Assembly (NCBI GenBank): GCA_003223395.1 | Contig: QHUZ01000020.1 | Span: forward strand, 118,698-182,697 | Length of the DNA stretch: 64,000 nt | Direction of reading: 5' to 3' | From: Gemmatimonadota bacterium | Lineage (GTDB): Bacteria > Gemmatimonadota > Gemmatimonadetes > Gemmatimonadales > GWC2-71-9 | Part shown: in pieces, positions 52,130 through 59,916 of the stretch | Layout: each line of letters begins with the position of its first letter | Position numbering within the stretch: the stretch's first letter is position 1 | Notes under the pieces: model-generated | The model's database searches: none | Seen by the model: only the letters and a program-made list of their open reading frames with translations | Told to the model about the DNA's origin: nothing | Position numbers and translations under genes: made by a program

Positions 52130-52439
52130 GGAGGGGCATTCCCGTCAGCGGATCCACGCGCATTCCTTCCGGCGCGATGACGCGGCCGTCGGGAAGCGCG
52201 GCGATAGCGACCCGCTGCCCGTCGATCGTGAGCTCCACGCGGACGGCCCGTCCGGATGCCAGCGCCTGGTGGCGAGCGGCCGCGATCGCGCCCTGACCGT
52301 CAGTCGTGGCATCGCGGGTTCGGACGGGGTCGCGACGCCACGCCAGTCCGACGACCGCTGCCATCAGTCCCAGCAGCACCAATACCACCATTAGCTCCAC
52401 GAGTGTCACGCCGGCAATGCTGCGACGTGCGAGGCTCAT
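52122..52439 (-). CDS. gspH: GspH-like minor pseudopilin
   Basis: A 105-residue prepilin with leader IAGVTLVELMVVLVLLGLMA: G|V cleavage, glutamate at +5. The rest, ARHQALASGRAVRVELTIDG, matches the GspH/FimT pattern. It is shorter than the usual about 150 residues. ATGA coupling to gspF. Confidence 0.78.
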   Translation of the reverse strand: MSLARRSIAGVTLVELMVVLVLLGLMAAVVGLAWRRDPVRTRDATTDGQGAIAAARHQALASGRAVRVELTIDGQRVAIAALPDGRVIAPEGMRVDPLTGMPLRE

Positions 52440-53629
52440 GTGAGTGGCCGCAATCCATACATTGCCTGCAGGAGCGCGGCGGCCACCATCATCACGATGA
52501 CGCCGAACACCAGAATGAGCAGCGGCTCGAGCCCGCGGGTCAGCCGTTGCAGCTGCTGCAGCGCGTGGGCGGATTCGATTCGTGCGGCGTGCGCAACCAT
52601 CGCGGCGAGCTGACCGGTTTCTTCACCGACCCGGACGAGGCGAATCGCGGTCGGTGTGAAGGCTGCCGCGCTCTGCAGCGCGGTCGAGATTCGCTCCCCG
52701 ATCGCGATCGCTTCCCGCGCACGCGCGACGCGGGCCTCGACTTCGCGGTCCCCGCTGGCGCGGGCAGCATGACTCAAGGCGCCGGCCAGCGGCACGCCCG
52801 AGCTCAGCAACCCCGCCAGCGCGGAGCAGCTGTGCGCGGTCGCCGACGACAGTCGGATCCGACCGACAGCCGGGACTCGCAGGAGCAGACGGTGCAGTCG
52901 CCGCACGCGATCGTGTTGCGCGAGCCATGCGGGCAACAGAGCGAGCGCGAGCGCGAGCCCCACGATCGTCGGGATCAGGGCGACGCGCGCGACCGCGCCG
53001 AGCGACAGCACGATCCGTGTGCTGAGTGGCAGAGTCTGGCCGTAGTCGGCAAGCAGCTCGGCGAATCGGGGCAGCACGAAGCCGATCAGGAGCGCCACCG
53101 ATGCCGACCCCGCGACGGCCAACATGCAAGGGTAGGCGAGGGCATTGCGCACCGCCGCGCGCATCGCGGCGCGCTGCTCCAGCAGCTGCGCGGCGCTCTC
53201 CGTCGCTGCAGTGAGACCACTCCCGGCCTCGCCCGCGGCGATGATTCCGATGACCTGCTGCGGGAATGGGAGCGGCGATGCTTCGAGTGCGGTGCCAAGC
53301 CGCTCGCCTTGCTCCACCCGGCGCCGCAGTTCGGGAAGGGCCGCCCGCCACGATTCCGGAACGAGGTCCTCGAGCATCGCGAGCGCGCGGGCCAGGGGGA
53401 CGCCCGACGCCAGGACGGTCACGAGTGCGCGCAGTCCGAGGGCGAGGTCCTCCGCGCTGGCGCGGGTCCGGCGTTGTCCTTGCACCGGCTCCGCCAGATC
53501 GATCGCGTAGGCACCGCGGCTGCCGAGCAGCGCGACGGCCGCTTCGCGCGTTGCCGCTTCGATCACGCCCTGTTCGCGGGAGCCGTCGCGCCGGACAGCC
53601 TTGAAGGTGTAGACGATCACGCGGCTCAC
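52436..53629 (-). CDS. gspF: Type II secretion / type IV pilus inner-membrane platform protein GspF
   Basis: A 397-residue polytopic platform protein with two GspF domains: the first contains GLRALVTVLASGVPLARALAML and the GxGE-type PFPQQVIGIIAAGEAGSGL, the second AHSCSALAGLLSSGVPLAGALSHA and RLVRVGEETGQL; the C-terminal membrane segment is LLILVFGVIVMMVAAALLQAMYGL. GTG 53629 overlaps the gspG stop; an upstream ATG at 53650 would add seven residues. Confidence 0.92.
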   Translation of the reverse strand: MSRVIVYTFKAVRRDGSREQGVIEAATREAAVALLGSRGAYAIDLAEPVQGQRRTRASAEDLALGLRALVTVLASGVPLARALAMLEDLVPESWRAALPELRRRVEQGERLGTALEASPLPFPQQVIGIIAAGEAGSGLTAATESAAQLLEQRAAMRAAVRNALAYPCMLAVAGSASVALLIGFVLPRFAELLADYGQTLPLSTRIVLSLGAVARVALIPTIVGLALALALLPAWLAQHDRVRRLHRLLLRVPAVGRIRLSSATAHSCSALAGLLSSGVPLAGALSHAARASGDREVEARVARAREAIAIGERISTALQSAAAFTPTAIRLVRVGEETGQLAAMVAHAARIESAHALQQLQRLTRGLEPLLILVFGVIVMMVAAALLQAMYGLRPLT

Positions 53630-54069
53630 GGCTTCACCGCCTCGCCCCAAGAGGTGACGTCGGCATCTTCGCCCTCGCCACCGGGTTGACCATCCCGGCC
53701 CAGCGTGTAGAGGTCATAGGAGTCGGGATTGCGCGTGCCGGGTGCGCGGTAGATGTAGGCCCGGTGCCAGGGATCGAGCGGCACGGCCTTCCGAAGGTAC
53801 GGCCCGCGCCAGCCGGGTTGTTCGCCCGCCACGGGTGGAATGCGTAACGCTGCCAATCCTTGTTCTGTGGTTGGGTAGCGACCGGTATCGAGTCGGTACG
53901 CGTCGAGGGCCACCGCGAAGATCTCGACCTGACTCTTCGCCGTCGTGGTATTGGCGTCGCCCACATGTTTCAACACCGATGGCCCGACCAGCAGCGCCAA
54001 CGTTCCGATGATCGCGAGTACGACCATCATTTCGAGCAGGGTGAACCCGGCGCTATTGCTGCGTGACAC
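53626..54069 (-). CDS. gspG: Major pseudopilin GspG
   Basis: A 147-residue major pseudopilin. Leader RSNSAGFTLLEMMVVLAIIG carries the G|F prepilin-peptidase site and glutamate at +5. The C-terminal domain has the GspG calcium-loop hallmarks: RYPTTEQGLAALR, GPYLRKAVPLDPW and YDLYTLGRDGQPGGEGEDADVTSW. GTG 54069 is chosen because it sits at the normal distance from the leader and overlaps the gspE stop region by 17 bp. A prepilin peptidase (GspO) is not in the window. Confidence 0.93.
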   Translation of the reverse strand: MSRSNSAGFTLLEMMVVLAIIGTLALLVGPSVLKHVGDANTTTAKSQVEIFAVALDAYRLDTGRYPTTEQGLAALRIPPVAGEQPGWRGPYLRKAVPLDPWHRAYIYRAPGTRNPDSYDLYTLGRDGQPGGEGEDADVTSWGEAVKP

Positions 54070-55525
54070 GGAGCACCTCTTCGATCGTCGTGATGCCGGC
54101 TTTGACCTTCTCACATCCGTCGGTCATGAGCGACCGCAGGCCCGCATCTGACGCTAGACTCTCCAGCCGGCGGCGCGAAGGATCCGCGCCGAGTGCCTCG
54201 CGGATGTCATCGGTCATCACGAGGAGCTCGAAGAGACCCGTGCGCCCGCTGAATCCCGTGCCGCGACACGCCTCACAGCCAGCGCCGCGAAACAGCGGCT
54301 GCCCGTCGTCCCTGTCGCCGAGCACTGCCGAGCTGGACCGATCCGGAACGTAGGGTTCCCGGCAGGCCGCGCAGATCGTCCGGACCAGCCGCTGCGCGAG
54401 CACCGCCTCGAGCGTCGCGGAGATCAGGAACGGCGGTACGCCCAGATCCAGGAGGCGCGGGAGCGCGCCCACCGCGTCGTTCGTGTGCAGCGTCGAGAAG
54501 ACGACATGTCCGGTCAGCGCTGCCTGCACGGCCAGCTCGGCGGTCTCGCTGTCCCGCATTTCGCCCACGAGCACAACATCGGGATCTTGACGCAGGATCG
54601 ATCGGAGCATCGAGGCGAAGGTCACGCCGGTCTCGCTGTGCACAGGGACCTGCGCCACGCCGGCGAGCGTGTATTCGATTGGATCTTCGAGCGTGATGAT
54701 CTTTTCCGTCGCCGCCGAGCGCAGGCCGAGTGCGGCGTAGAGCGTGGTCGTTTTGCCGCAGCCGGTGGGGCCAGTCACCAGGATCATTCCGTGGGGTCGC
54801 CGGGCCAGTCCCTGCATGGCCGCCAGCAGGCCGGGGGCGAGGCCCAGCGTATCGAGGCCGATCGCGCCGGAGCCGCGCTCGAGCAGGCGGAGCACCACGC
54901 TCTCGCCAAACGCCGTCGGCACGGTCGAGACGCGTAAATCGAGCTCGCGCGCGTGCAGGCGCACGCGGATCCGACCGTCCTGTGGGCGGCGATGCTCCGC
55001 GATGTCCAGCTCCGCGAGGAGCTTGACGCGCGAGACGACCGCGCGGTCCATGCTCGCGGGAGGCTCGAGCGCGGGTTGGAGCACGCCATCGATCCGAAAT
55101 CGGGTCGTGAGGCCCCCGCGCGTGGACTCGAGGTGGATATCGCTGGCGCCGGCGTCGTACGCTTCGCGAATGAGCAGGTTCACGAAGCGGACAACCGGTG
55201 GCTGATTCGCGAGATCGCGGACGTCCGACGTAAAACTCTCGTCGCGGGCCTGCGCCTGCTCCAACGCCATCGGCTCTTCGTCCGCTGCCAGGCGAGCGAT
55301 CCGCATGTCGAGATCTTCTGGCGTGGTCGGCTCGGGAGCGACGGGGCGCTCATAGGCGATGCTCAGATCATCGAGTGCCTCGAGCAAGGAGTGCTCAGTG
55401 ACCGCGACCGCCAGCGTTCCGTCCGCCCGTACGCCGGCAGGACAGACCTGATGGTGCACGAGAAACTCGCGCGAAATGCGATCCGGCATTGGCACAGCTT
55501 TCGCAGCGTCGCTATCCGTTGGCAT
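54053..55525 (-). CDS. gspE: Type II secretion ATPase GspE
   Basis: A 490-residue secretion ATPase. An N-terminal MshEN-like domain precedes the catalytic part: ASDIHLE, Walker A GPTGCGKTTTLYAALG, aspartate box LEDPIEY, Walker B VLVGEMRDSETAELAVQAALTGHVVFSTLHTNDA, arginine fingers, and the tetracysteine zinc site CAACRE ... CEACRG. First gene of the leftward operon. ATG 55525 has an ideal GGAGGAG site 7 bp upstream. It is preceded by a -24/-12 element and an upstream palindrome (see 55551 and 55640). Confidence 0.95.
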   Translation of the reverse strand: MPTDSDAAKAVPMPDRISREFLVHHQVCPAGVRADGTLAVAVTEHSLLEALDDLSIAYERPVAPEPTTPEDLDMRIARLAADEEPMALEQAQARDESFTSDVRDLANQPPVVRFVNLLIREAYDAGASDIHLESTRGGLTTRFRIDGVLQPALEPPASMDRAVVSRVKLLAELDIAEHRRPQDGRIRVRLHARELDLRVSTVPTAFGESVVLRLLERGSGAIGLDTLGLAPGLLAAMQGLARRPHGMILVTGPTGCGKTTTLYAALGLRSAATEKIITLEDPIEYTLAGVAQVPVHSETGVTFASMLRSILRQDPDVVLVGEMRDSETAELAVQAALTGHVVFSTLHTNDAVGALPRLLDLGVPPFLISATLEAVLAQRLVRTICAACREPYVPDRSSSAVLGDRDDGQPLFRGAGCEACRGTGFSGRTGLFELLVMTDDIREALGADPSRRRLESLASDAGLRSLMTDGCEKVKAGITTIEEVLRVTQQ

Positions 55526-55550
55526 CGCACACTCCTCCGGTACGACGCTG

Positions 55551-55570
55551 TGAAAGAAGCGGGCCAGCGG
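55551..55570 (-). promoter_or_regulatory. Sigma-54-like -24/-12 promoter of the gsp operon
   Basis: Reading leftward: CTGGCCCGCTTCTTTCA. The -24 box TGGCCC and -12 box TTTC lie at sigma-54 spacing (GG and the final C positions match; consensus is TGGCAC-N5-TTGC). It is 15/16 identical in its core to the element at 57137. Predicted start of transcription near 55540, 15 bp before the gspE ATG with the ribosome-binding site between. Confidence 0.6.
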
Positions 55571-55639
55571 CTCGTGAGGAGGAACGCACCACGGCGACTG
55601 CGGTTACACGGCGAATGTGGAAATCTCGGCATCGCGCCA

Positions 55640-55655
55640 CTCGCACTTTTGCGAG
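55640..55655. promoter_or_regulatory. Upstream activator palindrome S1 (gsp operon)
   Basis: Perfect 6-4-6 inverted repeat CTCGCA-CTTT-TGCGAG, centred about 107 bp upstream of the predicted gspE transcription start, the usual place for enhancer-binding-protein sites. Confidence 0.6.
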
Positions 55656-55752
55656 CAGTCGTCAGCCGGGTGTCTTCCTTGGTTCCGGACTCGGGAAGAA
55701 CCGTTATGACCTATGGAGCGGAAGCACTTGCGCTCTTGTCGACGTTGCGGTG

Positions 55753-55758
55753 TAGAAT
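55753..55758 (+). promoter_or_regulatory. Putative -10 hexamer of the regulator gene
   Basis: TAGAAT (5/6 match to TATAAT) lies 18 bp before the regulator ATG. The best upstream TTG-containing hexamer (TTGCGC) gives a 19-bp spacer, so the -35 match is weak. Confidence 0.35.
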
Positions 55759-55776
55759 GAGCGTAGGCACTCAGTC

Positions 55777-56742
55777 ATGAGAGATCGCATGTCCGGGCTC
55801 GATTCGCTCGATGCGTTAATCGGTTCCTCCGCGGTCATGCAGCAAGTACGCACCCAGATCGAGCGCTTCGCACGATCTCCCGTTCCGATCTTGATCCTCG
55901 GCGAAACTGGTACTGGCAAGGAGCTCTGCGCGGCGGCGATCGCGCAGCTCTCGGGCCGGCACCCGTTCGTGCCGGTCAACTGCGCGACATTCCCCGATGG
56001 CCTCGCGGAAAGCGAATTGTTCGGACATGAGCGCGGCGCGTTCACCGGCGCGGTGCGTGTGCACATCGGGGTGGTGGCGCTTGCCGATGGGGGGGTGCTG
56101 TTTCTCGATGAGCTCGGGGAGCTGCCGCCGGCGATGCAAGCGAAGCTGTTGCGCGCGCTCGAGTCCGGCGAGTATCGGCCGGTCGGATCGAACAAGAGCA
56201 TGCACTCGCATTTCCGGATCCTGGCAGCGACGAGCGGCGATCTTCAACAGGTGATCGCCGGCGGCAAGCTACGGCCGGATCTGTTGCATCGGCTGGGCGC
56301 GGTGCGCATTGCGCTCCCGCCGTTGCGGCAACGGCTCGAGGACATCCCGCAGCTCGCGACGCGGTTTCTGCATCTCTATCTCGAGCGTGCCGAGCGCGGC
56401 CCGCACCGCATCACGCCGGAGGCGTGCGCCGCACTCATGCAGCACGACTGGCCCGGCAACGTGCGCCAGCTGCGCAATATTGTCGAAGGCGCGGCGGCAG
56501 TGGCGGGCGGCGAGGATGAGGTTGGCTTGCCCCATGTCCTGCAGTTCGTCGGTCCGCGCATGGCGCCGCGGGAGGACGGCGTTCCGAGCCTCGCGCAGGC
56601 GCGCCGCAGCGCGGAGCAACGCGCGATTCTCAACGCGTTGGGGCAAGTTGGGGGCAATCGTGAGCGCGCCGCCAAGCTCCTGCGCATCAGTCAGGCAACG
56701 CTGTACCGCAAGCTGGGCGCTCGCGCGCAACGGAGCGCCTGA
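55777..56742 (+). CDS. Sigma-54-dependent Fis-family transcriptional activator without receiver domain
   Basis: A 321-residue enhancer-binding protein that begins directly with the AAA+ domain. Walker A is GETGTGKELCAAAI, the sigma-54 contact loop is HERGAFTGAV (GAFTGA intact), Walker B is GGVLFLDELGELPP, and the C-terminal Fis-type helix-turn-helix is GGNRERAAKLLRISQATLYRKL. There is no N-terminal receiver, GAF or PAS domain, as in PspF, so control must come from a partner protein or expression level. Divergent to the gsp operon and flanked by five copies of a matching palindrome. ATG 55777; ATG 55789 is an alternative. RpoN itself is not in the window. Confidence 0.92.
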   Translation: MRDRMSGLDSLDALIGSSAVMQQVRTQIERFARSPVPILILGETGTGKELCAAAIAQLSGRHPFVPVNCATFPDGLAESELFGHERGAFTGAVRVHIGVVALADGGVLFLDELGELPPAMQAKLLRALESGEYRPVGSNKSMHSHFRILAATSGDLQQVIAGGKLRPDLLHRLGAVRIALPPLRQRLEDIPQLATRFLHLYLERAERGPHRITPEACAALMQHDWPGNVRQLRNIVEGAAAVAGGEDEVGLPHVLQFVGPRMAPREDGVPSLAQARRSAEQRAILNALGQVGGNRERAAKLLRISQATLYRKLGARAQRSA

Positions 56743-56744
56743 GA

Positions 56745-56760
56745 CTCTCAGAAATGAGAG
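56745..56760. promoter_or_regulatory. Palindrome S2 after the regulator gene
   Basis: Perfect 6-4-6 repeat CTCTCA-GAAA-TGAGAG starting 3 bp after the regulator stop. It matches the S1/S3/S5 consensus. It could also act as a 3' hairpin, but lacks a T-run. Confidence 0.5.
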
Positions 56761-56779
56761 ACTGCGTCCAGCGCAACGC

Positions 56780-56795
56780 ATCGCATTCTTGCGAG
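56780..56795. promoter_or_regulatory. Palindrome S3
   Basis: ATCGCA-TTCT-TGCGAG; 5 of 6 arm pairs match. Its core TCGCA-N4-TGCGA is identical to S1. Centre-to-centre distance to S2 is 35 bp, about three helical turns. Confidence 0.5.
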
Positions 56796-57025
56796 GTGCA
56801 GGTCCGAGTTCGACGCGTGTGATCGAGATCCTGGGTCAACAACTGCGCGAGCGCGTAGAGCGGCTGGAAGGCGAAAGCCGCCGCGATCGCGTGCGACCAT
56901 GCCGGACTTGGTGAATGGCGGAATGTGCGGAGATCGAACTACGGACCATTTGAGCAACCAGCGTCGCTGAGCATTCTAGCACCCCACCGATGACATAAGC
57001 ATACTCCGCTCGTCATAAGCGGTTG
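56796..57025. other. Intergenic region without recognised gene
   Basis: About 230 bp between S3 and S4. No coding frame with a start, no tRNA and no terminator is recognisable; some words look like tRNA-Leu fragments (see rejected items). Together with the flanking palindromes this forms a roughly 450-bp regulatory gap before the YD-repeat gene. Confidence 0.4.
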
Positions 57026-57041
57026 TTCTCATTCTTGAGGT
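57026..57041. promoter_or_regulatory. Upstream activator palindrome S4 (imperfect)
   Basis: TTCTCA-TTCT-TGAGGT: 4 of 6 arm pairs. Centred 33 bp upstream of S5, on the same helical face, as expected for tandem enhancer sites. Confidence 0.45.
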
Positions 57042-57058
57042 ATGGAAGGGGACTGGAA

Positions 57059-57074
57059 CTCTCGCAGTTGAGAG
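57059..57074. promoter_or_regulatory. Upstream activator palindrome S5 (YD gene)
   Basis: CTCTCG-CAGT-TGAGAG, 5 of 6 arm pairs; outer flanks AA/TT extend the symmetry. Centre is about 97 bp upstream of the predicted transcription start of the YD gene; S1 has the equivalent distance of 107 bp, one helical turn different. Confidence 0.55.
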
Positions 57075-57136
57075 TTGGACAATCAAGAACGGGGGCCCCT
57101 ATTCGGTTTCTCAACGACTTACCTCAGGGAATTACT

Positions 57137-57153
57137 CTGGCCCGGTTCTTTCC
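57137..57153 (+). promoter_or_regulatory. Sigma-54-like -24/-12 promoter of the YD-repeat gene
   Basis: CTGGCCCGGTTCTTTCC, differing from the gspE element at only one core position. Predicted start of transcription near 57164, which would lie after the first in-frame ATG (57154) and before the one used here (57190). Confidence 0.58.
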
Positions 57154-57189
57154 ATGGCGATCGACATCCTCAGTCGGAGCCGTGGAGCT

Positions 57190-59916
57190 ATGTGCCGTGC
57201 GACATCCGTCGTTGCCAGCAGTTTTCTGCTTGTTCTCGCATCCAGTGAACTCGTCGCCCAGCGCAACTCGTGGCGTGTCACGACGCCATCACCTACCGCC
57301 GCATCACTCGGCAAATTCGGCGACGTCCCCGTCAGCCTCTACACAGGCGTCCCCGACATCAGTATTCCGCTCTTCACCGCGAAGGGCCGCACGCTCGCGC
57401 TGCCAATCGTCCTCAAGTACCACGCAGGCGGGATCAAGGTCGAGGAAATCGGTAGCTGGGTCGGGATCGGGTGGACGCTCGAGGCGGGCGGCACGATCAC
57501 GCGGACGGTGCGTGGGCTGGTCGACGAGGATCTCGGTCGCGGCTACTACTACACGGGCAACACGTGGTACAACTCGAACAACTGGCCCAATCCTACAACA
57601 CAAGTTATCGGCAACCTTTTTACCAGCCTGCGCGATGAGATGATCGACGGCGAGCCGGACCAGTTCTTCTTCGATTTCGCCGGGCGGTCAGGACAGTTCG
57701 TCATGGGGCCGACGGGCGCGTCGGGGCCGATCGAGTACAAGGCGATCCCGTACCAGAAGCTAAAGATCGAGCCGACGTTCCAAAGCAACATGATCTCCGC
57801 GTGGACGATCACCGCGGAGGACGGCACCGTGTACACCTTCGGCGCTGCCGAAACAAGCACCGACTACACCACGACGACCTCGACGGAGGAATCGTCACAC
57901 TGGCTCGAAGTCCACACGTCGAGCTGGCATCTGACGTCGATCGCGGCGCCCGACGGCGACGTCATCACCTTGCAATACGTCGGCTACACCGCCCAGCACA
58001 AGATGGGCCACTCGCGCGAAAAGTTCGATTACCGTCAGGCGCCGGGGGGAGGAGCGTGCGTCAACCCCGTGTTCGACGTCTGGAGCGAATTCCAGATCGG
58101 GGAGCTGCGCCTCGCGTCGATCACGACCGCGGCGCACACGATCACGTTCACGCCCGGCGTCCTTCGTGCAGACGCCTTGTCACCAACGGGGGGGGCGCAA
58201 GAGCCCACGCTCGACAAGATCACTATTGCGACGGCCGGTCCCCCGAGCACGGTGCTGCGCGCTTTCAAGTTCGACTACGATTACTCCACTGGGCGGCTGA
58301 CCCTCAAGAGCGTGGCCGAGCAGGACCGGAACGGGGCCTCGCTCCCGCCCTATACCTTCGCGTACGACCCGCTGGCCCTGCCGGATCGAGCGTCCAACGC
58401 GACCGATCACTGGGGCTACTACAACGGTGCGAGCGGGAACACGGACGGCATTCCCCAGATGATGGGTCCTTACGGCTCCGTGCTCACGGGCGCCAACCGC
58501 GGGCCGAATCCCGCGTTCATGCGCGCCGGCATCCTGACGAAGGTCACGTACCCAACGGGTGGCTACAACCAGTTCATCTACGAGGCCAATGAGTACGGGG
58601 TCATCGCGGACGGCACCGTGATGATCGACACGGTACCTGCACAGAGCGTCTCGTCGAGCAGCTGGGAGACGCCGTACGTCACCTTCACGGTGGGCGGGAC
58701 GTACTCGGCGCACGTGACGGTATACGTGTCGCAGGAACCCCCGGCGCCCTGCACGACGGATGACCCACCGTGTCCCAACTGGAGCATGGGCGGCGGGCCG
58801 GCGGGGGTCACTCTCACGGGCGATGGACACGGGAACTTCTACGGGGATCTGCAACCCGGGACATACTGGATCTCGACAGAGGGAACGTATCCGCAGGCCT
58901 GGGTGATCGTGGACGTCTCGTGGTCGGAGCAGGTGGAGGTCAAGAGAAAAACCGCTGGCGGGCTGCGCGTGGCGCAGGTTTTGGCCGCCGACGGTATGGG
59001 GCCTAACGGCGGGAACGTCACCGTCCGCAAGTACGACTACAACCTGCTGAGCGACCCCACGCGGTCGAGCGGCGTAGTGAGCAACGAGCCGAAGTACGCT
59101 TACTGGTACTGGTCGCCGGGGTGCGCGTACTTCTCGCGCTCCTCCATGTCCAAGATGCCCCTCGGCGACGGCACCCCGGTGGCCTACCGTGAGGTCACTG
59201 TGCTGCACGGCGCGGGCGGCGAGTTCGGCCGGACGCGGCACACCTTCCGGTCGTTCGTCGATGTCATGGACCCCCTGCCCGACGGGAGCGTCTGGCCGTT
59301 TTCGCGGCGCACCAACTTCGACTGGATGCGAGGACAGGAGACGGGGTCGACCGAGTACAACGCGGCCGGCCAACCGCAGCGCCGCTTCGCGGCGGTGCAC
59401 GCGTTCCAGCAGGGCGGGGCGATCACCTCCCGCAGCTTCCACGGGATGTCGGTCAACACGTTCAGCGCGGGCCAGTTCGGCACGACCTACGCCTACAATC
59501 CGTTCGAGGTCCTTTCGATGTGGTCGTATCTGAGCGAGGACACCACGGTCACGTACGACGAGGCCGGGGCGGGCTCCTTCGCCACCGCGCGGACCTACAC
59601 GTACGGCAACCCGAATCACGTGCAGCTCACCCAGTTGACAGAGACCAACTCGAACGGCACGCAACGCATCACCCGAATGACGTATCCGGCAGACTACGCC
59701 CCCTGCTCGGGAAGCTGCTCGCCCGAAGCTGCGGCGCTCACGGCAATGCAGGGCGGGACCCACATGCACAGCGAGGTCATCGAGCGGTGGGTGACCGAGC
59801 GAACCGGGAGTAGTGAGAGGGTGGTCCAAGGGGATCTCACGACGTTCAAGGCTTACACGGACGGCCGCTATCGACCGTTCCAGCACTTCGTCTTCAACAG
59901 TCCGGGTGCACCATGA
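57190..59916 (+). CDS. Exported YD/RHS-type protein, N-terminal module type
   Basis: A 908-residue secreted protein. Signal peptide CRATSVVASSFLLVLASSELVAQ, then the characteristic opening of Bacteroidota-style RHS/YD proteins: GDVPVSLYTGVPDISIPLFT, LALPIVLKYHAGGIKVEEIG, SWVGIGWTLEAGGTITRTVRG. The remainder is tyrosine/aspartate-rich beta structure (e.g. FKFDYDYSTGRLTLKSVAEQD) with a cysteine-containing insert near residues 520-540. It ends without an RHS core and is coupled (ATGA) to the next gene, which carries the YD repeats and core. ATG 57190 is preferred because it lies after the predicted promoter and starts at the signal peptide; ATG 57154 would add 12 residues. Confidence 0.82.
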   Translation: MCRATSVVASSFLLVLASSELVAQRNSWRVTTPSPTAASLGKFGDVPVSLYTGVPDISIPLFTAKGRTLALPIVLKYHAGGIKVEEIGSWVGIGWTLEAGGTITRTVRGLVDEDLGRGYYYTGNTWYNSNNWPNPTTQVIGNLFTSLRDEMIDGEPDQFFFDFAGRSGQFVMGPTGASGPIEYKAIPYQKLKIEPTFQSNMISAWTITAEDGTVYTFGAAETSTDYTTTTSTEESSHWLEVHTSSWHLTSIAAPDGDVITLQYVGYTAQHKMGHSREKFDYRQAPGGGACVNPVFDVWSEFQIGELRLASITTAAHTITFTPGVLRADALSPTGGAQEPTLDKITIATAGPPSTVLRAFKFDYDYSTGRLTLKSVAEQDRNGASLPPYTFAYDPLALPDRASNATDHWGYYNGASGNTDGIPQMMGPYGSVLTGANRGPNPAFMRAGILTKVTYPTGGYNQFIYEANEYGVIADGTVMIDTVPAQSVSSSSWETPYVTFTVGGTYSAHVTVYVSQEPPAPCTTDDPPCPNWSMGGGPAGVTLTGDGHGNFYGDLQPGTYWISTEGTYPQAWVIVDVSWSEQVEVKRKTAGGLRVAQVLAADGMGPNGGNVTVRKYDYNLLSDPTRSSGVVSNEPKYAYWYWSPGCAYFSRSSMSKMPLGDGTPVAYREVTVLHGAGGEFGRTRHTFRSFVDVMDPLPDGSVWPFSRRTNFDWMRGQETGSTEYNAAGQPQRRFAAVHAFQQGGAITSRSFHGMSVNTFSAGQFGTTYAYNPFEVLSMWSYLSEDTTVTYDEAGAGSFATARTYTYGNPNHVQLTQLTETNSNGTQRITRMTYPADYAPCSGSCSPEAAALTAMQGGTHMHSEVIERWVTERTGSSERVVQGDLTTFKAYTDGRYRPFQHFVFNSPGAP

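Noticed and set aside
55700..55776. A sigma-54 promoter for the regulator gene itself (TGG ... TTGC near 55715)
   Set aside because: The GG and GC dinucleotides are 2-3 bp too far apart for sigma-54 binding; a weak sigma-70-like -10 is the better candidate.
56880..56960. tRNA-Leu-like words (GCCGGACTTGGTGAA, TGGCGGAAT) and a reversed T-loop-like GATCGAACTAC
   Set aside because: No acceptor, D, anticodon and T stems can be formed together on either strand; at most a degraded fragment.
57154..57189. Start of the first YD gene at ATG 57154
   Set aside because: It has no ribosome-binding site and lies before the transcription start predicted from the -24/-12 element; ATG 57190 begins at the signal peptide. 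The choice is not certain.
58180..59886. A 568-codon - strand frame opposite the YD gene
   Set aside because: Composition is R/H/V-rich with no domain, and the + strand frame has a signal peptide and family motifs.
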